From an uncultured Bacilli bacterium (GTDB lineage: Bacteria; Bacillota_I; Bacilli_A; ML615J-28; CAG-313): 64,000 nt of DNA. The DNA is taken from contig CALVCV010000004.1 of NCBI GenBank assembly GCA_944326155.1, positions 1 to 64,000 of the forward strand, read 5' to 3'. The notes under the pieces were generated by a model, which was not told where the DNA came from, searched no databases, and worked only from the letters and a program-made list of their open reading frames with translations. Position 1 is the first letter of the stretch, and every line of letters starts with the position of its first letter. Position numbers and translations under genes: made by a program. Below are positions 43,166-51,700 of this stretch, piece after piece.

Positions 43166-43783
43166 TCATTCCTCCATTAATTTATAATAACCTTCAAGTG
43201 CTCTTTCACATCTAGCATGTTCAGCACGAATAATAGCAATAATTTTATCAACAGCATTTTCTACTTCATCATTAATTACAATATAATCATATGATGAAGC
43301 TAACATAATTTCATTTTTCGCCTTTTGCAAGCGTTCCATTATAATATCGCTTGTCTCAGTTCCACGATTGGTTAATCTTTTTTCTAAAACTTTCCATGAT
43401 GGTGGTGCAATAAAAATAAATACAGCTTCTTGCATTTTTGATTTTACTTGTAAAGCACCTTGTACTTCAATTTCTAGCACAACTTCTTTCCCCGCTTTTA
43501 ATTTTTCAAATACTCTATCTTTGGGAGTACCATAATAATTATTTACAAATTTAGCATATTCTAGTAAATTACCTTTTTTGATTTCTTTTTCAAATTCTTC
43601 TTTGGTAACAAAGAAATAATCTTTACCATCAACTTCTCCTTCGCGAGGTTTTCTTGTGGTCATCGAAACCGAAAAATCTAAATTATGGCCTTTTCTTTCA
43701 AATAGTGCTTTGCGAACTGTTCCTTTTCCTACTCCTGAGGGACCAGAAATAACAATTAACAATCCTTTTTCATTAAGTTTCAT
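43166..43783 (-). CDS. gmk: Guanylate kinase
   Basis: A 205-residue kinase that makes GDP from GMP. The P-loop GPSGVGKGT is at residues 14-22; MTTRKPREGEVDGKDYFFV is the GMP-binding segment, and VLEIEVQGALQVK and IFIAPPSWKVLEKRL follow. Normal length. The start is the ATG at 43783 with GGAG 7 nt upstream; the frame continues to a TTG that overlaps that site. First gene of a four-gene operon. Confidence 0.97.
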   Translation of the reverse strand: MKLNEKGLLIVISGPSGVGKGTVRKALFERKGHNLDFSVSMTTRKPREGEVDGKDYFFVTKEEFEKEIKKGNLLEYAKFVNNYYGTPKDRVFEKLKAGKEVVLEIEVQGALQVKSKMQEAVFIFIAPPSWKVLEKRLTNRGTETSDIIMERLQKAKNEIMLASSYDYIVINDEVENAVDKIIAIIRAEHARCERALEGYYKLMEE

Positions 43784-43813
43784 ATGTTTCTCCAAATGAT
43801 GTTTATTTAAATT

Positions 43814-43842
43814 ATTTTATCACTTTTAGTTTTTTTTTTCAA
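43814..43842 (-). promoter_or_regulatory. Sigma-A promoter of the gmk operon
   Basis: Leftward TTGAAA (43837-43842), 17-bp spacer, TAAAAT (43814-43819). Confidence 0.75.
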
Positions 43843-43847
43843 TAGTT

Positions 43848-43876
43848 TTGTTATTTTTAATTTTTTGTTGTATAAT
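43848..43876 (+). promoter_or_regulatory. Sigma-A promoter of rqcH
   Basis: TTGTTA (43848-43853), 17-bp spacer, TATAAT (43871-43876). It is back to back with the gmk promoter. Confidence 0.78.
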
Positions 43877-43910
43877 AAAGTATATTTTTATAAAAGAAGG
43901 TGTCTAAAAT

Positions 43911-45527
43911 ATGCCATACGATGGAATACTGATTCACTTTTTAATTGAAGAATTTAATACGCTACTAATTGGTGGTAAAATTAATAAAATCATTGAACCT
44001 AATGCATTAGATATCTGCTTACAAATTCGCTCTAAAGATCAAAAAGATGGAAAAATTAAAAATTATCAACTTTTTATTTCCTCATCACTCGATATGCCTA
44101 GAATCTATTTAACAAAACAAAGAATTACTTCTTTTGATACACCTAAAAATTTTTGTATGTTATTAAGAAAATATCTTGAAAGAGGCTTGATTTATAAAAT
44201 TGAACAAATTGAAAATGATCGTATTATCATTTTTTATATTGAATCAGTTAGTGAATTAGGTGATAACAATCAATTTCGTTTAATTATTGAATTAATGGGT
44301 AGAAATAGTAATATTATTTTAACTGATAAAGAAGGCATCACCATTGATGCAATTAGAAAACTTTCACCATCTGAAGATAGCAAAAGATTAATTTTGCCAA
44401 AAGCTTTATATGTTTTTCCCCAATCGAACCAGTCAGTGAATCCTTTTTTATTAAAGGAAGATACGTCTTACCAATTAGATGATTTACAAGGGGTAGCAAA
44501 AATTACAAAACAAGCCATTAATAATTTAAATTTAAATATTGTTAACTATCTAAAAAAACCTCTCAATCCTACAATTTATCAAATTGATAAAAAGTATGAT
44601 TTTTACGTCTTATCACTTTTTCCTTGCCCAGTTGCTAAAGATGGTTTCAGTAGCATTAGTGATATGCTAGAAACTTTTTATATAGAATATAAAACCATTT
44701 ATAATGACAAAGCTAAAGCATTAAAAAAAATAATTAGAAATAAAATTATTCACTTACAAACCAAACTTGATAATTTAGAAAATGATTTAACGTTAGCGAA
44801 AGATAATTTAAAATATAATAATATTGGTATTTTATTACAATCTAATTTGTATAAAGTTAAAAAAGGAATGAATAAAATTATTGTAGATGATTTTTTCCAT
44901 CAAACCAAAGTAGAAATTAGCCTTGATCCTTTACTTGAGCCTAGTAAAAACCTAAAGTACATCTTTGCCAAGGGAAAAAAAGCCAAAAATGCTTTAGTTA
45001 TGATCCAAGTTCAATTGGATATCACTCATCGTGAGATTCAATATTTAGATGAAATTTATAATCAAATTGATTTTGCTAGTAATATCGATTTAGAAGAAAT
45101 TAGAAGCGAACTAATAACGAACAAATATCTAAAAGATAAAAAACAAACCCAACCTAAACATAAGAAGTTAACTATTACAAAATATACCTTAAATGGTAAT
45201 GAAATTTTAGTTGGTAAAAATAATATTCAAAATGACTATATTACCCATAAATTAAGTAAAAATTATGACTGGTGGTTTCATGTAAAAGATGCTCCTGGAT
45301 CTCATGTGGTCTTTAAAATGCCTATGGTTGATTATGTACTAACCGAACAAGATATTCGGTATTGCGCAAATCTTGCGGCAAGTTTTTCAAAAATGAGTAC
45401 TTCATCAAGCGTTCCCGTTGATTATGTACAAATCAAGTATTTAAAGAAAATCCCTGGCATGAAAGGTTCTAATGTTACTTTTACCAATAATAAAACTATC
45501 TATATTGACCCAAATATTAAAGTTTAA
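43911..45527 (+). CDS. rqcH: Rqc2 homologue RqcH (NFACT family, formerly FbpA)
   Basis: A 538-residue NFACT protein: NFACT-N (about 1-200, starting MPYDGILIHFLIEEFN), HhH and coiled-coil arms (about 200-400), and NFACT-R (about 420-525) with DWWFHVKDAPGSHVVFKM. RqcH binds stalled 50S subunits and recruits tRNA-Ala to add alanine tails to the trapped nascent chain, marking it for degradation. The name fibronectin-binding protein is historical. Length is slightly below the 570 of Bacillus. AGAAGG precedes the ATG. Its 3' end overlaps the convergent cse60-like gene by 4 bp. Confidence 0.93.
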   Translation: MPYDGILIHFLIEEFNTLLIGGKINKIIEPNALDICLQIRSKDQKDGKIKNYQLFISSSLDMPRIYLTKQRITSFDTPKNFCMLLRKYLERGLIYKIEQIENDRIIIFYIESVSELGDNNQFRLIIELMGRNSNIILTDKEGITIDAIRKLSPSEDSKRLILPKALYVFPQSNQSVNPFLLKEDTSYQLDDLQGVAKITKQAINNLNLNIVNYLKKPLNPTIYQIDKKYDFYVLSLFPCPVAKDGFSSISDMLETFYIEYKTIYNDKAKALKKIIRNKIIHLQTKLDNLENDLTLAKDNLKYNNIGILLQSNLYKVKKGMNKIIVDDFFHQTKVEISLDPLLEPSKNLKYIFAKGKKAKNALVMIQVQLDITHREIQYLDEIYNQIDFASNIDLEEIRSELITNKYLKDKKQTQPKHKKLTITKYTLNGNEILVGKNNIQNDYITHKLSKNYDWWFHVKDAPGSHVVFKMPMVDYVLTEQDIRYCANLAASFSKMSTSSSVPVDYVQIKYLKKIPGMKGSNVTFTNNKTIYIDPNIKV

Positions 45528-45700
45528 TCTTTTATTATTATTAAGCAAGAGTAACAATAAATTTGGTTGCGACCATCATATAAAGTAGCTATGCTATATT
45601 TTATATCGATAATTTCATCATTTTCAAGATGCATTAAGAAATCATTAACTTTTTTCTCCAAATCTAATTCATGTTCTTCATCAAAAACTCTAATATACAT
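45524..45700 (-). CDS. Cse60-like sporulation protein (58 aa)
   Basis: A 58-residue acidic protein (MYIRVFDEEHELDLEKKVND..., then IIDIKYSIATLYDG and IYCYSCLIIIKD) that fits the Cse60 family of sporulation proteins: a VFDEEHE start, a central helix, IDIKYS and a closing IYCYS strand. In Bacillus, cse60 is sigma-E-dependent and of unknown function. AGGGGG lies 5 nt before the ATG but inside the right arm of a 15-bp hairpin, so transcripts entering from nth would have that site hidden. The gene is convergent with rqcH and overlaps its end. No clear sporulation promoter was found. Confidence 0.75.
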   Translation of the reverse strand: MYIRVFDEEHELDLEKKVNDFLMHLENDEIIDIKYSIATLYDGRNQIYCYSCLIIIKD

Positions 45701-45705
45701 AAAAG

Positions 45706-45757
45706 CCCCCTAAATAAATGATATACATTGTTATACCATTTATTTAGGGGGTTTTTT
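45706..45757. terminator. 15-bp hairpin: terminator of rqcH and RBS-sequestering leader of the cse60-like gene
   Basis: CCCCCTAAATAAATG (45706-45720) pairs perfectly with CATTTATTTAGGGGG (45737-45751) around a 16-nt loop. Rightward it is followed by six T, a terminator for rqcH. Leftward, its second arm contains the AGGGGG ribosome-binding site of the cse60-like gene. The nth stop codon lies at its right edge. Confidence 0.8.
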
Positions 45758-46378
45758 GTCGTATTTACATTTATCTTTATAAAAACAATCTTCACAATGA
45801 GGATTTTTAGCTAAGCATTTATAACGGCCCATAAATAAAAATAAATGATGGGCTTGATGCCATTTTGCTTCATCAATCAAAGACATTAATTTTAACTCTA
45901 CTTGTAAAACAGAGTCAGTTTTTTCAGTAATGCCCATACGTTTTGTTACGCGTTCAACATGTGTATCTACTGGAATCCTTGGAATATGATAGCCTTCTGT
46001 TAAAATCACATTAGCTGTTTTTCTACCAACTCCTGGCAAACTTTCTAACTCTTCTTGAGTATGAGGAACTTCACCATGATACTTTTCAACTAAGATTTTA
46101 CTTAAAGAAATAATATTTTTACTCTTATTGTAATTTAATCCTATCGATTTGATAATTTCTTTAACATCATTTATATCTGCTAAAGAAAGACGCAAAGGAT
46201 TTGGATATTTGGCAAAAAGGGAAGGTGTTACTTTATTTACTGCTTTATCAGTGGTTTGAGCCGACAAGCTTACCGCCACCAATAGTTCAAATAAATTATG
46301 ATAAACAAGTTCACATTTTGCATTAGGAAATAATTTTGCTAAATTTTCTAAAATAATAGTTACTTCATCTTTTGACAT
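45740..46378 (-). CDS. nth: Endonuclease III
   Basis: A 212-residue base-excision-repair glycosylase/AP lyase for oxidised pyrimidines. The helix-hairpin-helix LPGVGRKTANVIL contains the catalytic Lys, and the catalytic Asp is in IPVDTHVERV. The four [4Fe-4S] cysteines follow the C-x6-C-x2-C-x5-C pattern in KCLAKNPHCEDCFYKDKC. The start at 46378 (MSKDEVTI) overlaps the dnaD end by 14 nt in another frame; the frame is open to 46411 but those residues do not resemble Nth. dnaD-nth is the classical Firmicutes order. Confidence 0.95.
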   Translation of the reverse strand: MSKDEVTIILENLAKLFPNAKCELVYHNLFELLVAVSLSAQTTDKAVNKVTPSLFAKYPNPLRLSLADINDVKEIIKSIGLNYNKSKNIISLSKILVEKYHGEVPHTQEELESLPGVGRKTANVILTEGYHIPRIPVDTHVERVTKRMGITEKTDSVLQVELKLMSLIDEAKWHQAHHLFLFMGRYKCLAKNPHCEDCFYKDKCKYDKKPPK

Positions 46379-46982
46379 ACATTGCATCCAACATCTTTTT
46401 AATATCTTCATCGTATTCTACAGTTTGTCTTTTACTTTGGACTTTGTGATTGGCCAAAATGGCGTCCGCATATTTTAAGTGTAATTTTTTAACTTTTAAA
46501 CTTTCTAAAACGGCTTTTTTAATTTCAGTATAACTATATCCATAATCAATCCAAGAATTGATAATTGCTAAATCGGCAGGAGAACAAGGTTTGGCGTATG
46601 TTGCCTCAATATGTAAAACAATTTGGCTTAACATATCTTGTCGATTTTGAAAATCACTACGTTCATCTTGATTTAAAATAGTCGCTAAGGCTTCATACAC
46701 CCCATCAAGGCTAAATGCTTCAACACCATTATCTAAGCTGATTTCAATATAACCTTTTTGTACTAAACCTACAACAAGATTTGATATTTCATCTTCGCTT
46801 AAAGTCATCTTAGTAGTTAAATCATTGATGGATAAAATATTATCATGCTCATCTAATTTACGAAATAAAAAGATTAAAACAATTGCCTCTGCTTCACTTA
46901 ATTTTAATTGTTTATAATGATTGATAATTTCTTCGGTAAAAGAAATTGTTTTTGCTTTAATCAATTTGGCAACTGATGTCAT
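46365..46982 (-). CDS. dnaD: DnaD-family replication initiation protein
   Basis: A 205-residue primosomal protein with an N-terminal winged-helix DnaD_N domain (about 20-100, LKLSEAEAIVLIFLFRKLDE) and a C-terminal DnaB_2/DnaD domain (about 120-190, IEATYAKPCSPADLAIINSW, then YSYTEIKKAVLESL). It helps load the replicative helicase at oriC or stalled forks. It ends with TGA, which shows that TGA is a stop here. AAAGGAG lies 7 nt before the ATG. It is coupled to nth. Confidence 0.92.
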   Translation of the reverse strand: MTSVAKLIKAKTISFTEEIINHYKQLKLSEAEAIVLIFLFRKLDEHDNILSINDLTTKMTLSEDEISNLVVGLVQKGYIEISLDNGVEAFSLDGVYEALATILNQDERSDFQNRQDMLSQIVLHIEATYAKPCSPADLAIINSWIDYGYSYTEIKKAVLESLKVKKLHLKYADAILANHKVQSKRQTVEYDEDIKKMLDAMYVKR

Positions 46983-47010
46983 AAATTTTCTCCTTTCTTT
47001 TTCTCTTTAA

Positions 47011-47038
47011 ATTTTTACTTTTCATAGAAAGTAAAAAT
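47011..47038. other. Inverted repeat upstream of dnaD
   Basis: ATTTTTACTTT(T)C and GAAAGTAAAAAT form a stem of about 12 bp with one bulged base, between hpt and dnaD. It may be a weak terminator of the purine operon; leftward it runs into TTTAAAGAG rather than a clean T-run. Confidence 0.4.
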
Positions 47039-47056
47039 AGATTTTTACTAGGATTT

Positions 47057-47602
47057 TTATTTTTTATAAATTTCTTTCTTTAAGACCCCAATATATGGTA
47101 AATTACGATATTTTTCATCATAATCTAAGCCAAAACCAACGACAAATTCATCAGGGATAATGAATCCCACATATTTAGGTATAACTGTATAATCAAGTCT
47201 TCTTGAAGGCTTATCTAACAATGTTGTAATTTCTAAAGAGGCTGGTTCCATTTGTTCAATAACTTTTTGGATTGCCGCAAGCGTAAGTCCTGTATCAATA
47301 ATATCTTCAACAATAATTACATGACGATTTTTTAAAGAAATAGTTGGTACGTGTAGTAGTTTTACTTCTCCAGTTGTTGTTGCGCCATGATAACTAGATG
47401 CACGTAAGAATTCATATTCAATAGGTAAAGTAATTTTTTCGCATAAATGAGCAAAATATGAAATACTACCCTTTAAAAGACAAATCATGACTAAATCTTT
47501 CTCCATATAATCTGTTGTAATTTGACTTGCTAATTCAGCAATGCGTTTGTCTAATGCATCTTCAGTAATTAAAACTTTTTCAATATTATTGTTAATATCC
47601 AT
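47057..47602 (-). CDS. hpt: Hypoxanthine phosphoribosyltransferase
   Basis: A 181-residue PRTase that salvages hypoxanthine and guanine with PRPP. The PRPP-binding motif VIIVEDIIDTGLTL is intact, as are the pyrophosphate loop LKGSISYFA and the C-terminal substrate loop (FVVGFGLDYDEKYRNLPYIG). Normal length. It lies 2 nt after an FAD-dependent dehydrogenase gene and is the last gene of the purB-purA-FAD-hpt operon, which joins de novo AMP synthesis with salvage. Confidence 0.96.
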   Translation of the reverse strand: MDINNNIEKVLITEDALDKRIAELASQITTDYMEKDLVMICLLKGSISYFAHLCEKITLPIEYEFLRASSYHGATTTGEVKLLHVPTISLKNRHVIIVEDIIDTGLTLAAIQKVIEQMEPASLEITTLLDKPSRRLDYTVIPKYVGFIIPDEFVVGFGLDYDEKYRNLPYIGVLKKEIYKK

Positions 47603-47604
47603 AA

Positions 47605-49023
47605 TTATTTGTTTTTTTCCCTTTCTATTATACTTCTTGCAATCTTTACACCATTAGCACCTGCTTGCGCAAGTCCTCTTGTAATACCAGCTCCATCGCC
47701 ACCAACATATAAGTGATGAATTTTAGTTTCAAAATGATTATCTACAACTGGACGATCACTATAAAATTTGGCTTCTACACCATAAAATAGGGTATGGTCG
47801 CTAGCAATACCTGGCGTAATATAGTCTAATACTTCAACCATTTCAATTAATGATTTCATTACTTTATATGGTAAAACAAGTCCTAAGTCACCAGGAACCG
47901 CTTCTTTTAGGGTTGGTTTTACAAAACCTTCATCAATTCGTTTTTTCGTTGATCTTCTACCTTTTTTGATATCACCAAATTTTTGAACAATTACCCCACC
48001 ATTACTAAGTTGATTGGCAAGACTACTGATTTCTTCAGCAAAACCATTTGGATCTTTAAAAGGTTCATCAAATTCAAGTGATACAAGCAAGGCAAAATTG
48101 GTATTGTTAGAGCCTAAACGAATATCGTTAAAAGCATGACCATTACATACTTTTACTCCATGATGATTTTCAATAACTACATGGCCACTTGGGTTAGAAC
48201 AAAATGTTCTGACAGTTGTACCAACACTTGTTGTATAGATAAATTTACCTTCATAAAGGTTTCGGTTAATCTCTTCCATAATAATATCATTTGTTTCAAC
48301 TCTAACGCCGACATCAACACGATTGTTTTCAAATGAGACACCATGTTTAGATAAAACATCAACTAGCCAGTTAGAACCTGCTCTACCTACACATAGCACA
48401 ACATAATCAGCCATTATCTTTTCGCCATTTTCTAAAATTACGCCTTTGACTGATGAAGATTCAACAATAATTTCTTCAACTGAAGTTGCAAATAAATACT
48501 CTAGATGAGGTTTCATATCTTCATATATATTCTTTAGAACTTTTAAATTAATTTCAGTACCTAAATGTCTTACTTCACTTCTTAAAAGTTTTAAACCTCT
48601 AGCAATACCCCTTTTTTCAATATCTAACACTTCTTTGGTATAAGGATTTGTAGTTTCTTTTGGAGCACCGTGCTCTAAATTGATTTGATCAACATATTTA
48701 ATTAAATCAAGAACTTCTTCATCATCTAAATATTCGCCCATCCAGCCACCGAATTCATTGGTAATATTAAATTTGCCATCAGAATAGGCACCACATCCAC
48801 CAAAGCCTGAGGTCATTGCACAACTTGGATAACATGTTCCTGTTTTTGTATTTGGACATTTGGTAACTTTTTTCTCAATGATAGGACATTTTCTTGAATA
48901 AATATCATTCCCTTTATCTATCAATAATACTTTTAATTTATCATTTTTAGTGATTAATTCATAGGCACAAAAGATTCCTGCAGGTCCTGCGCCAACTAAA
49001 ATTACATCATATTTTTTTCCCAC
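47605..49023 (-). CDS. FAD-dependent dehydrogenase, COG2509 type
   Basis: A 472-residue flavoprotein with the dinucleotide-binding motif VGAGPAGIFCAYE near residues 10-22 and a second FAD block YVGGDGAGITRGLAQAGANG at the C-terminus. A Cys-rich segment (about 45-72, KCPIIEKKVTKCPNTKTGTC, then YPSCAMTSGFGGCGAYSDGK) is typical of this uncharacterised family, found in many Firmicutes. The substrate is unknown. It lies between purA (8-nt gap) and hpt (2-nt gap), so a link to purine metabolism is possible but unproven. Confidence 0.88.
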   Translation of the reverse strand: MGKKYDVILVGAGPAGIFCAYELITKNDKLKVLLIDKGNDIYSRKCPIIEKKVTKCPNTKTGTCYPSCAMTSGFGGCGAYSDGKFNITNEFGGWMGEYLDDEEVLDLIKYVDQINLEHGAPKETTNPYTKEVLDIEKRGIARGLKLLRSEVRHLGTEINLKVLKNIYEDMKPHLEYLFATSVEEIIVESSSVKGVILENGEKIMADYVVLCVGRAGSNWLVDVLSKHGVSFENNRVDVGVRVETNDIIMEEINRNLYEGKFIYTTSVGTTVRTFCSNPSGHVVIENHHGVKVCNGHAFNDIRLGSNNTNFALLVSLEFDEPFKDPNGFAEEISSLANQLSNGGVIVQKFGDIKKGRRSTKKRIDEGFVKPTLKEAVPGDLGLVLPYKVMKSLIEMVEVLDYITPGIASDHTLFYGVEAKFYSDRPVVDNHFETKIHHLYVGGDGAGITRGLAQAGANGVKIARSIIEREKNK

Positions 49024-49031
49024 TTTACCAC

Positions 49032-50312
49032 CTACATTATTTTTTCTCTAACAATTGTTTGCTTAATATCAGGGCCAACTGAAACTATCACAACTTTCAC
49101 CCCAATTAATTTTTCAATAAAAGCAATATATTTTTTAGCATTTTCTGGTAAACTATCATAATCTTTTACATTACTGATATTTTCATCCCAGCCTGGTAAA
49201 GTTTCAAAAACGGGTTCACATCGTTCAAAATCACTTATACGAGCAGGAATAGTATCAATTACTTTACCATCTAAACGATAAGCAACACAAACCTTTATTT
49301 TTTTAATACCAGATAATACATCAAGCAACATTAAAGCAAGACCAGTTAACCCATTAATGTTGGCACTATATTTTAGAACAACACCATCAAACCAACCAAT
49401 TCTTCTTGGCCTTTTGGTTGTTGTACCATATTCATGAGCTGTCTCACGAATATATTTGGAAGTCTCATCTTCAAATTCAGTAGGAAAAGCGCCACTACCA
49501 ACTCTTGTTGCGTAGGCTTTAGCCACACCAATAATTTCTTTAATATTTGTGGGTCCAACACCACTTCCAATACAAACACCTCCACCTGATGGGTTAGATG
49601 ATGTAACAAATGGATAAGTACCAAAATCAATATCTAAAAGAGCACCTTGAGCACCTTCAAATAATAATTTCTTGCCTTTTTTTACTTCATTGTTCAAAAG
49701 ACTAATCGTGTCTGTTACATAGGGTTTGATTTCATTTGCAATTTGTTGATATTCAGCATAACTTGCTTCAACATCAATTGTTTGACCATGAAGTCTTGCG
49801 ATTTGTTTATTTTTTGCTTTTAATGTTGTTTTGTAAATATTTTCAAAATCTTTACTAATAAAATCACAAACTCTAATACCTTGACGAGACATTTTATCAG
49901 TATAACATGGACCAATTCCTTTTTTAGTTGTACCAATTTTACTAGTTCCTAATGCTTCTTCATTTAAGCCATCTAATTCTTTGTGATAATCAAAAATAAC
50001 ATGGGCACGATCACTAATATATAAATTATCACATGCAAAGCCTTTGGCTTTTAAATTTTTTACTTCTTCTAAAAAAGTTTTAGGATTTAAAACAACGCCA
50101 TTACCAAGAACATTTTTAATGTGCAAATTAAATACGCCTGAAGGAATAACATGAAGTGCATAGGTATTTCCCAAGAATTGGATAGTATGTCCTGCATTGT
50201 CACCACCTTGATAGCGTACCACAACATCAGCTTTTTGACTTAAATAATTGGTGATTTTACCTTTTCCCTCATCTCCCCATTGGGTTCCTACAACAACTAT
50301 TGCATTTTTCAT
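49032..50312 (-). CDS. purA: Adenylosuccinate synthetase
   Basis: A 426-residue GTP-dependent ligase that joins aspartate to IMP in AMP synthesis. The N-terminal phosphate loop GTQWGDEGKGKI, catalytic DNAGHT, KIGTTKKGIGPCYTDK and the C-terminal GTTTKRPRRIGWFD are all present. Normal length. It starts 3 nt after the purB stop, pairing the two enzymes of the IMP-to-AMP branch. Confidence 0.98.
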   Translation of the reverse strand: MKNAIVVVGTQWGDEGKGKITNYLSQKADVVVRYQGGDNAGHTIQFLGNTYALHVIPSGVFNLHIKNVLGNGVVLNPKTFLEEVKNLKAKGFACDNLYISDRAHVIFDYHKELDGLNEEALGTSKIGTTKKGIGPCYTDKMSRQGIRVCDFISKDFENIYKTTLKAKNKQIARLHGQTIDVEASYAEYQQIANEIKPYVTDTISLLNNEVKKGKKLLFEGAQGALLDIDFGTYPFVTSSNPSGGGVCIGSGVGPTNIKEIIGVAKAYATRVGSGAFPTEFEDETSKYIRETAHEYGTTTKRPRRIGWFDGVVLKYSANINGLTGLALMLLDVLSGIKKIKVCVAYRLDGKVIDTIPARISDFERCEPVFETLPGWDENISNVKDYDSLPENAKKYIAFIEKLIGVKVVIVSVGPDIKQTIVREKIM

Positions 50313-50315
50313 TTT

Positions 50316-51605
50316 TTACTCCAATCCAAGGCGTTTGTAAATTGTATCCACGCCTTTTAAATAAAATTTTATATCAAAGCATTTTTCTAAATCATCTTTT
50401 AGGATATCTGCTACTTTGGTGTTTTTAAGTAATGTTAAAAGATTTTGATCAGAATTTAATGCTATCATTGCTTGTTCTTGAACTAAATCATAGGCTTCAT
50501 TACGACTTATACCCTTTTCTACTAATGCGTTGACCACATGGCCTGAAAATAATGCTCCATTGGTTAAATGTATATTTTTCAACATTTTCTCAGGGAAAAC
50601 TGTTAAGTTATCAAGAACAATCTGATAACGATTTAACATATAATCAATTAGTGTAGTTGCGTCTGCCAAAATAATTCTTTCAGCAGATGAATGACTAATA
50701 TCTCTTTCATGCCATAAGATATTATTATCAAATGCGACAATTAACTGACTTTTTACAACCCGTGCACAACCACAAATATTTTCAGAAGCAATTGGATTTC
50801 TTTTGTGAGGCATGGCACTAGAACCTTTTTGCCCTTTGGCAAAAAATTCTTCTACTTCTTTTACTTCACTTCTTGATAAATGACGAATTTCAACCGCAAT
50901 TTTTTCAAGTGTAGAGGCAATCTGAGCAAGTGTATACATATATTCGCAGTGACGATCTCGTGATAAAACTTGTGTTGAAATTTTAGCAAAATCTAAATTT
51001 AGTTGAGCACAAGCAATTTCTTCTACAACACAAGGTGTATTGGCAAAATTACCTACAGCACCACTTAGTTTACCCACTTCAACCACTTTTCTTGCTCTTT
51101 TAAAACGGTCTAAGTTACGCATCATTTCATCATACCAAAGTGCCCATTTTAAACCAAATGAGGTGACTTCCGCATGCATGCCATGGGTTCTACCCATACA
51201 TGGCGTATCTTTATATTTTAAAGCTTGCCTTTTTAACATTTGAATAAAAACTTCTAAATCTTTTTCAATAATTATATTAACTTTTTTTAAAGTAAGGGCT
51301 ATTGCGGTATCTACAACATCCGTACTAGTAAGACCATAGTGAAGCCATTTTCCTTCATTTTGCATATGTTCTGTAACGGCTTTTAAAAAAGCAATTACAT
51401 CATGGTGGGTTACTTTTTCAATTTCCACAATTCGTTCAACATCAAATGTAGCATTTTGAACCATTTTTTCATAATCTTCTTGGGGAACTACACCAAGTTT
51501 GCAATAAGCATATGATGCAGCAAGTTCTACTTCTAGCATTTGGGTAAACCTACTTTTTAGGCTCCATAAATCTTGCATTGCCTTTCTTGAATATCTTTCT
51601 ATCAT
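50316..51605 (-). CDS. purB: Adenylosuccinate lyase
   Basis: A 429-residue fumarase-superfamily enzyme that releases fumarate from adenylosuccinate and from SAICAR. The signature loop GSSAMPHKRNP and the catalytic His region GRTHGMHAE are intact. The start is the ATG at 51605 (MIERYSRK), preceded by GGTGAT; the open frame extends 5 codons further upstream with no better site. A TTGTTA/TATAAT promoter lies about 40 nt upstream. First gene of the purine operon. Confidence 0.97.
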   Translation of the reverse strand: MIERYSRKAMQDLWSLKSRFTQMLEVELAASYAYCKLGVVPQEDYEKMVQNATFDVERIVEIEKVTHHDVIAFLKAVTEHMQNEGKWLHYGLTSTDVVDTAIALTLKKVNIIIEKDLEVFIQMLKRQALKYKDTPCMGRTHGMHAEVTSFGLKWALWYDEMMRNLDRFKRARKVVEVGKLSGAVGNFANTPCVVEEIACAQLNLDFAKISTQVLSRDRHCEYMYTLAQIASTLEKIAVEIRHLSRSEVKEVEEFFAKGQKGSSAMPHKRNPIASENICGCARVVKSQLIVAFDNNILWHERDISHSSAERIILADATTLIDYMLNRYQIVLDNLTVFPEKMLKNIHLTNGALFSGHVVNALVEKGISRNEAYDLVQEQAMIALNSDQNLLTLLKNTKVADILKDDLEKCFDIKFYLKGVDTIYKRLGLE

Positions 51606-51642
51606 ATTATCACCACTCAATTTACTACTAAAGTCAATTCAT

Positions 51643-51671
51643 ATTATAACAAATCTTAGTCAATTTAACAA
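51643..51671 (-). promoter_or_regulatory. Promoter of the purB-purA-hpt operon
   Basis: Leftward TTGTTA (51666-51671), 17-bp spacer, TATAAT (51643-51648), with TG one base upstream of the -10 (extended). No purine riboswitch or PurBox was seen in the short leader. Confidence 0.75.
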
Positions 51672-51700
51672 TCAAATAACTGACAAAATATTATCTATTT

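Noticed and set aside
46365-46367. Possible Mollicute genetic code with TGA as Trp
   Set aside because: dnaD ends with TGA at the expected place and tryptophans are encoded by TGG, so the standard bacterial code applies.
45740-46411. Longer Nth start at 46411
   Set aside because: The extra 11 residues lie inside the dnaD coding region and do not resemble the family N-terminus; MSKDEVTI at 46378 fits better.
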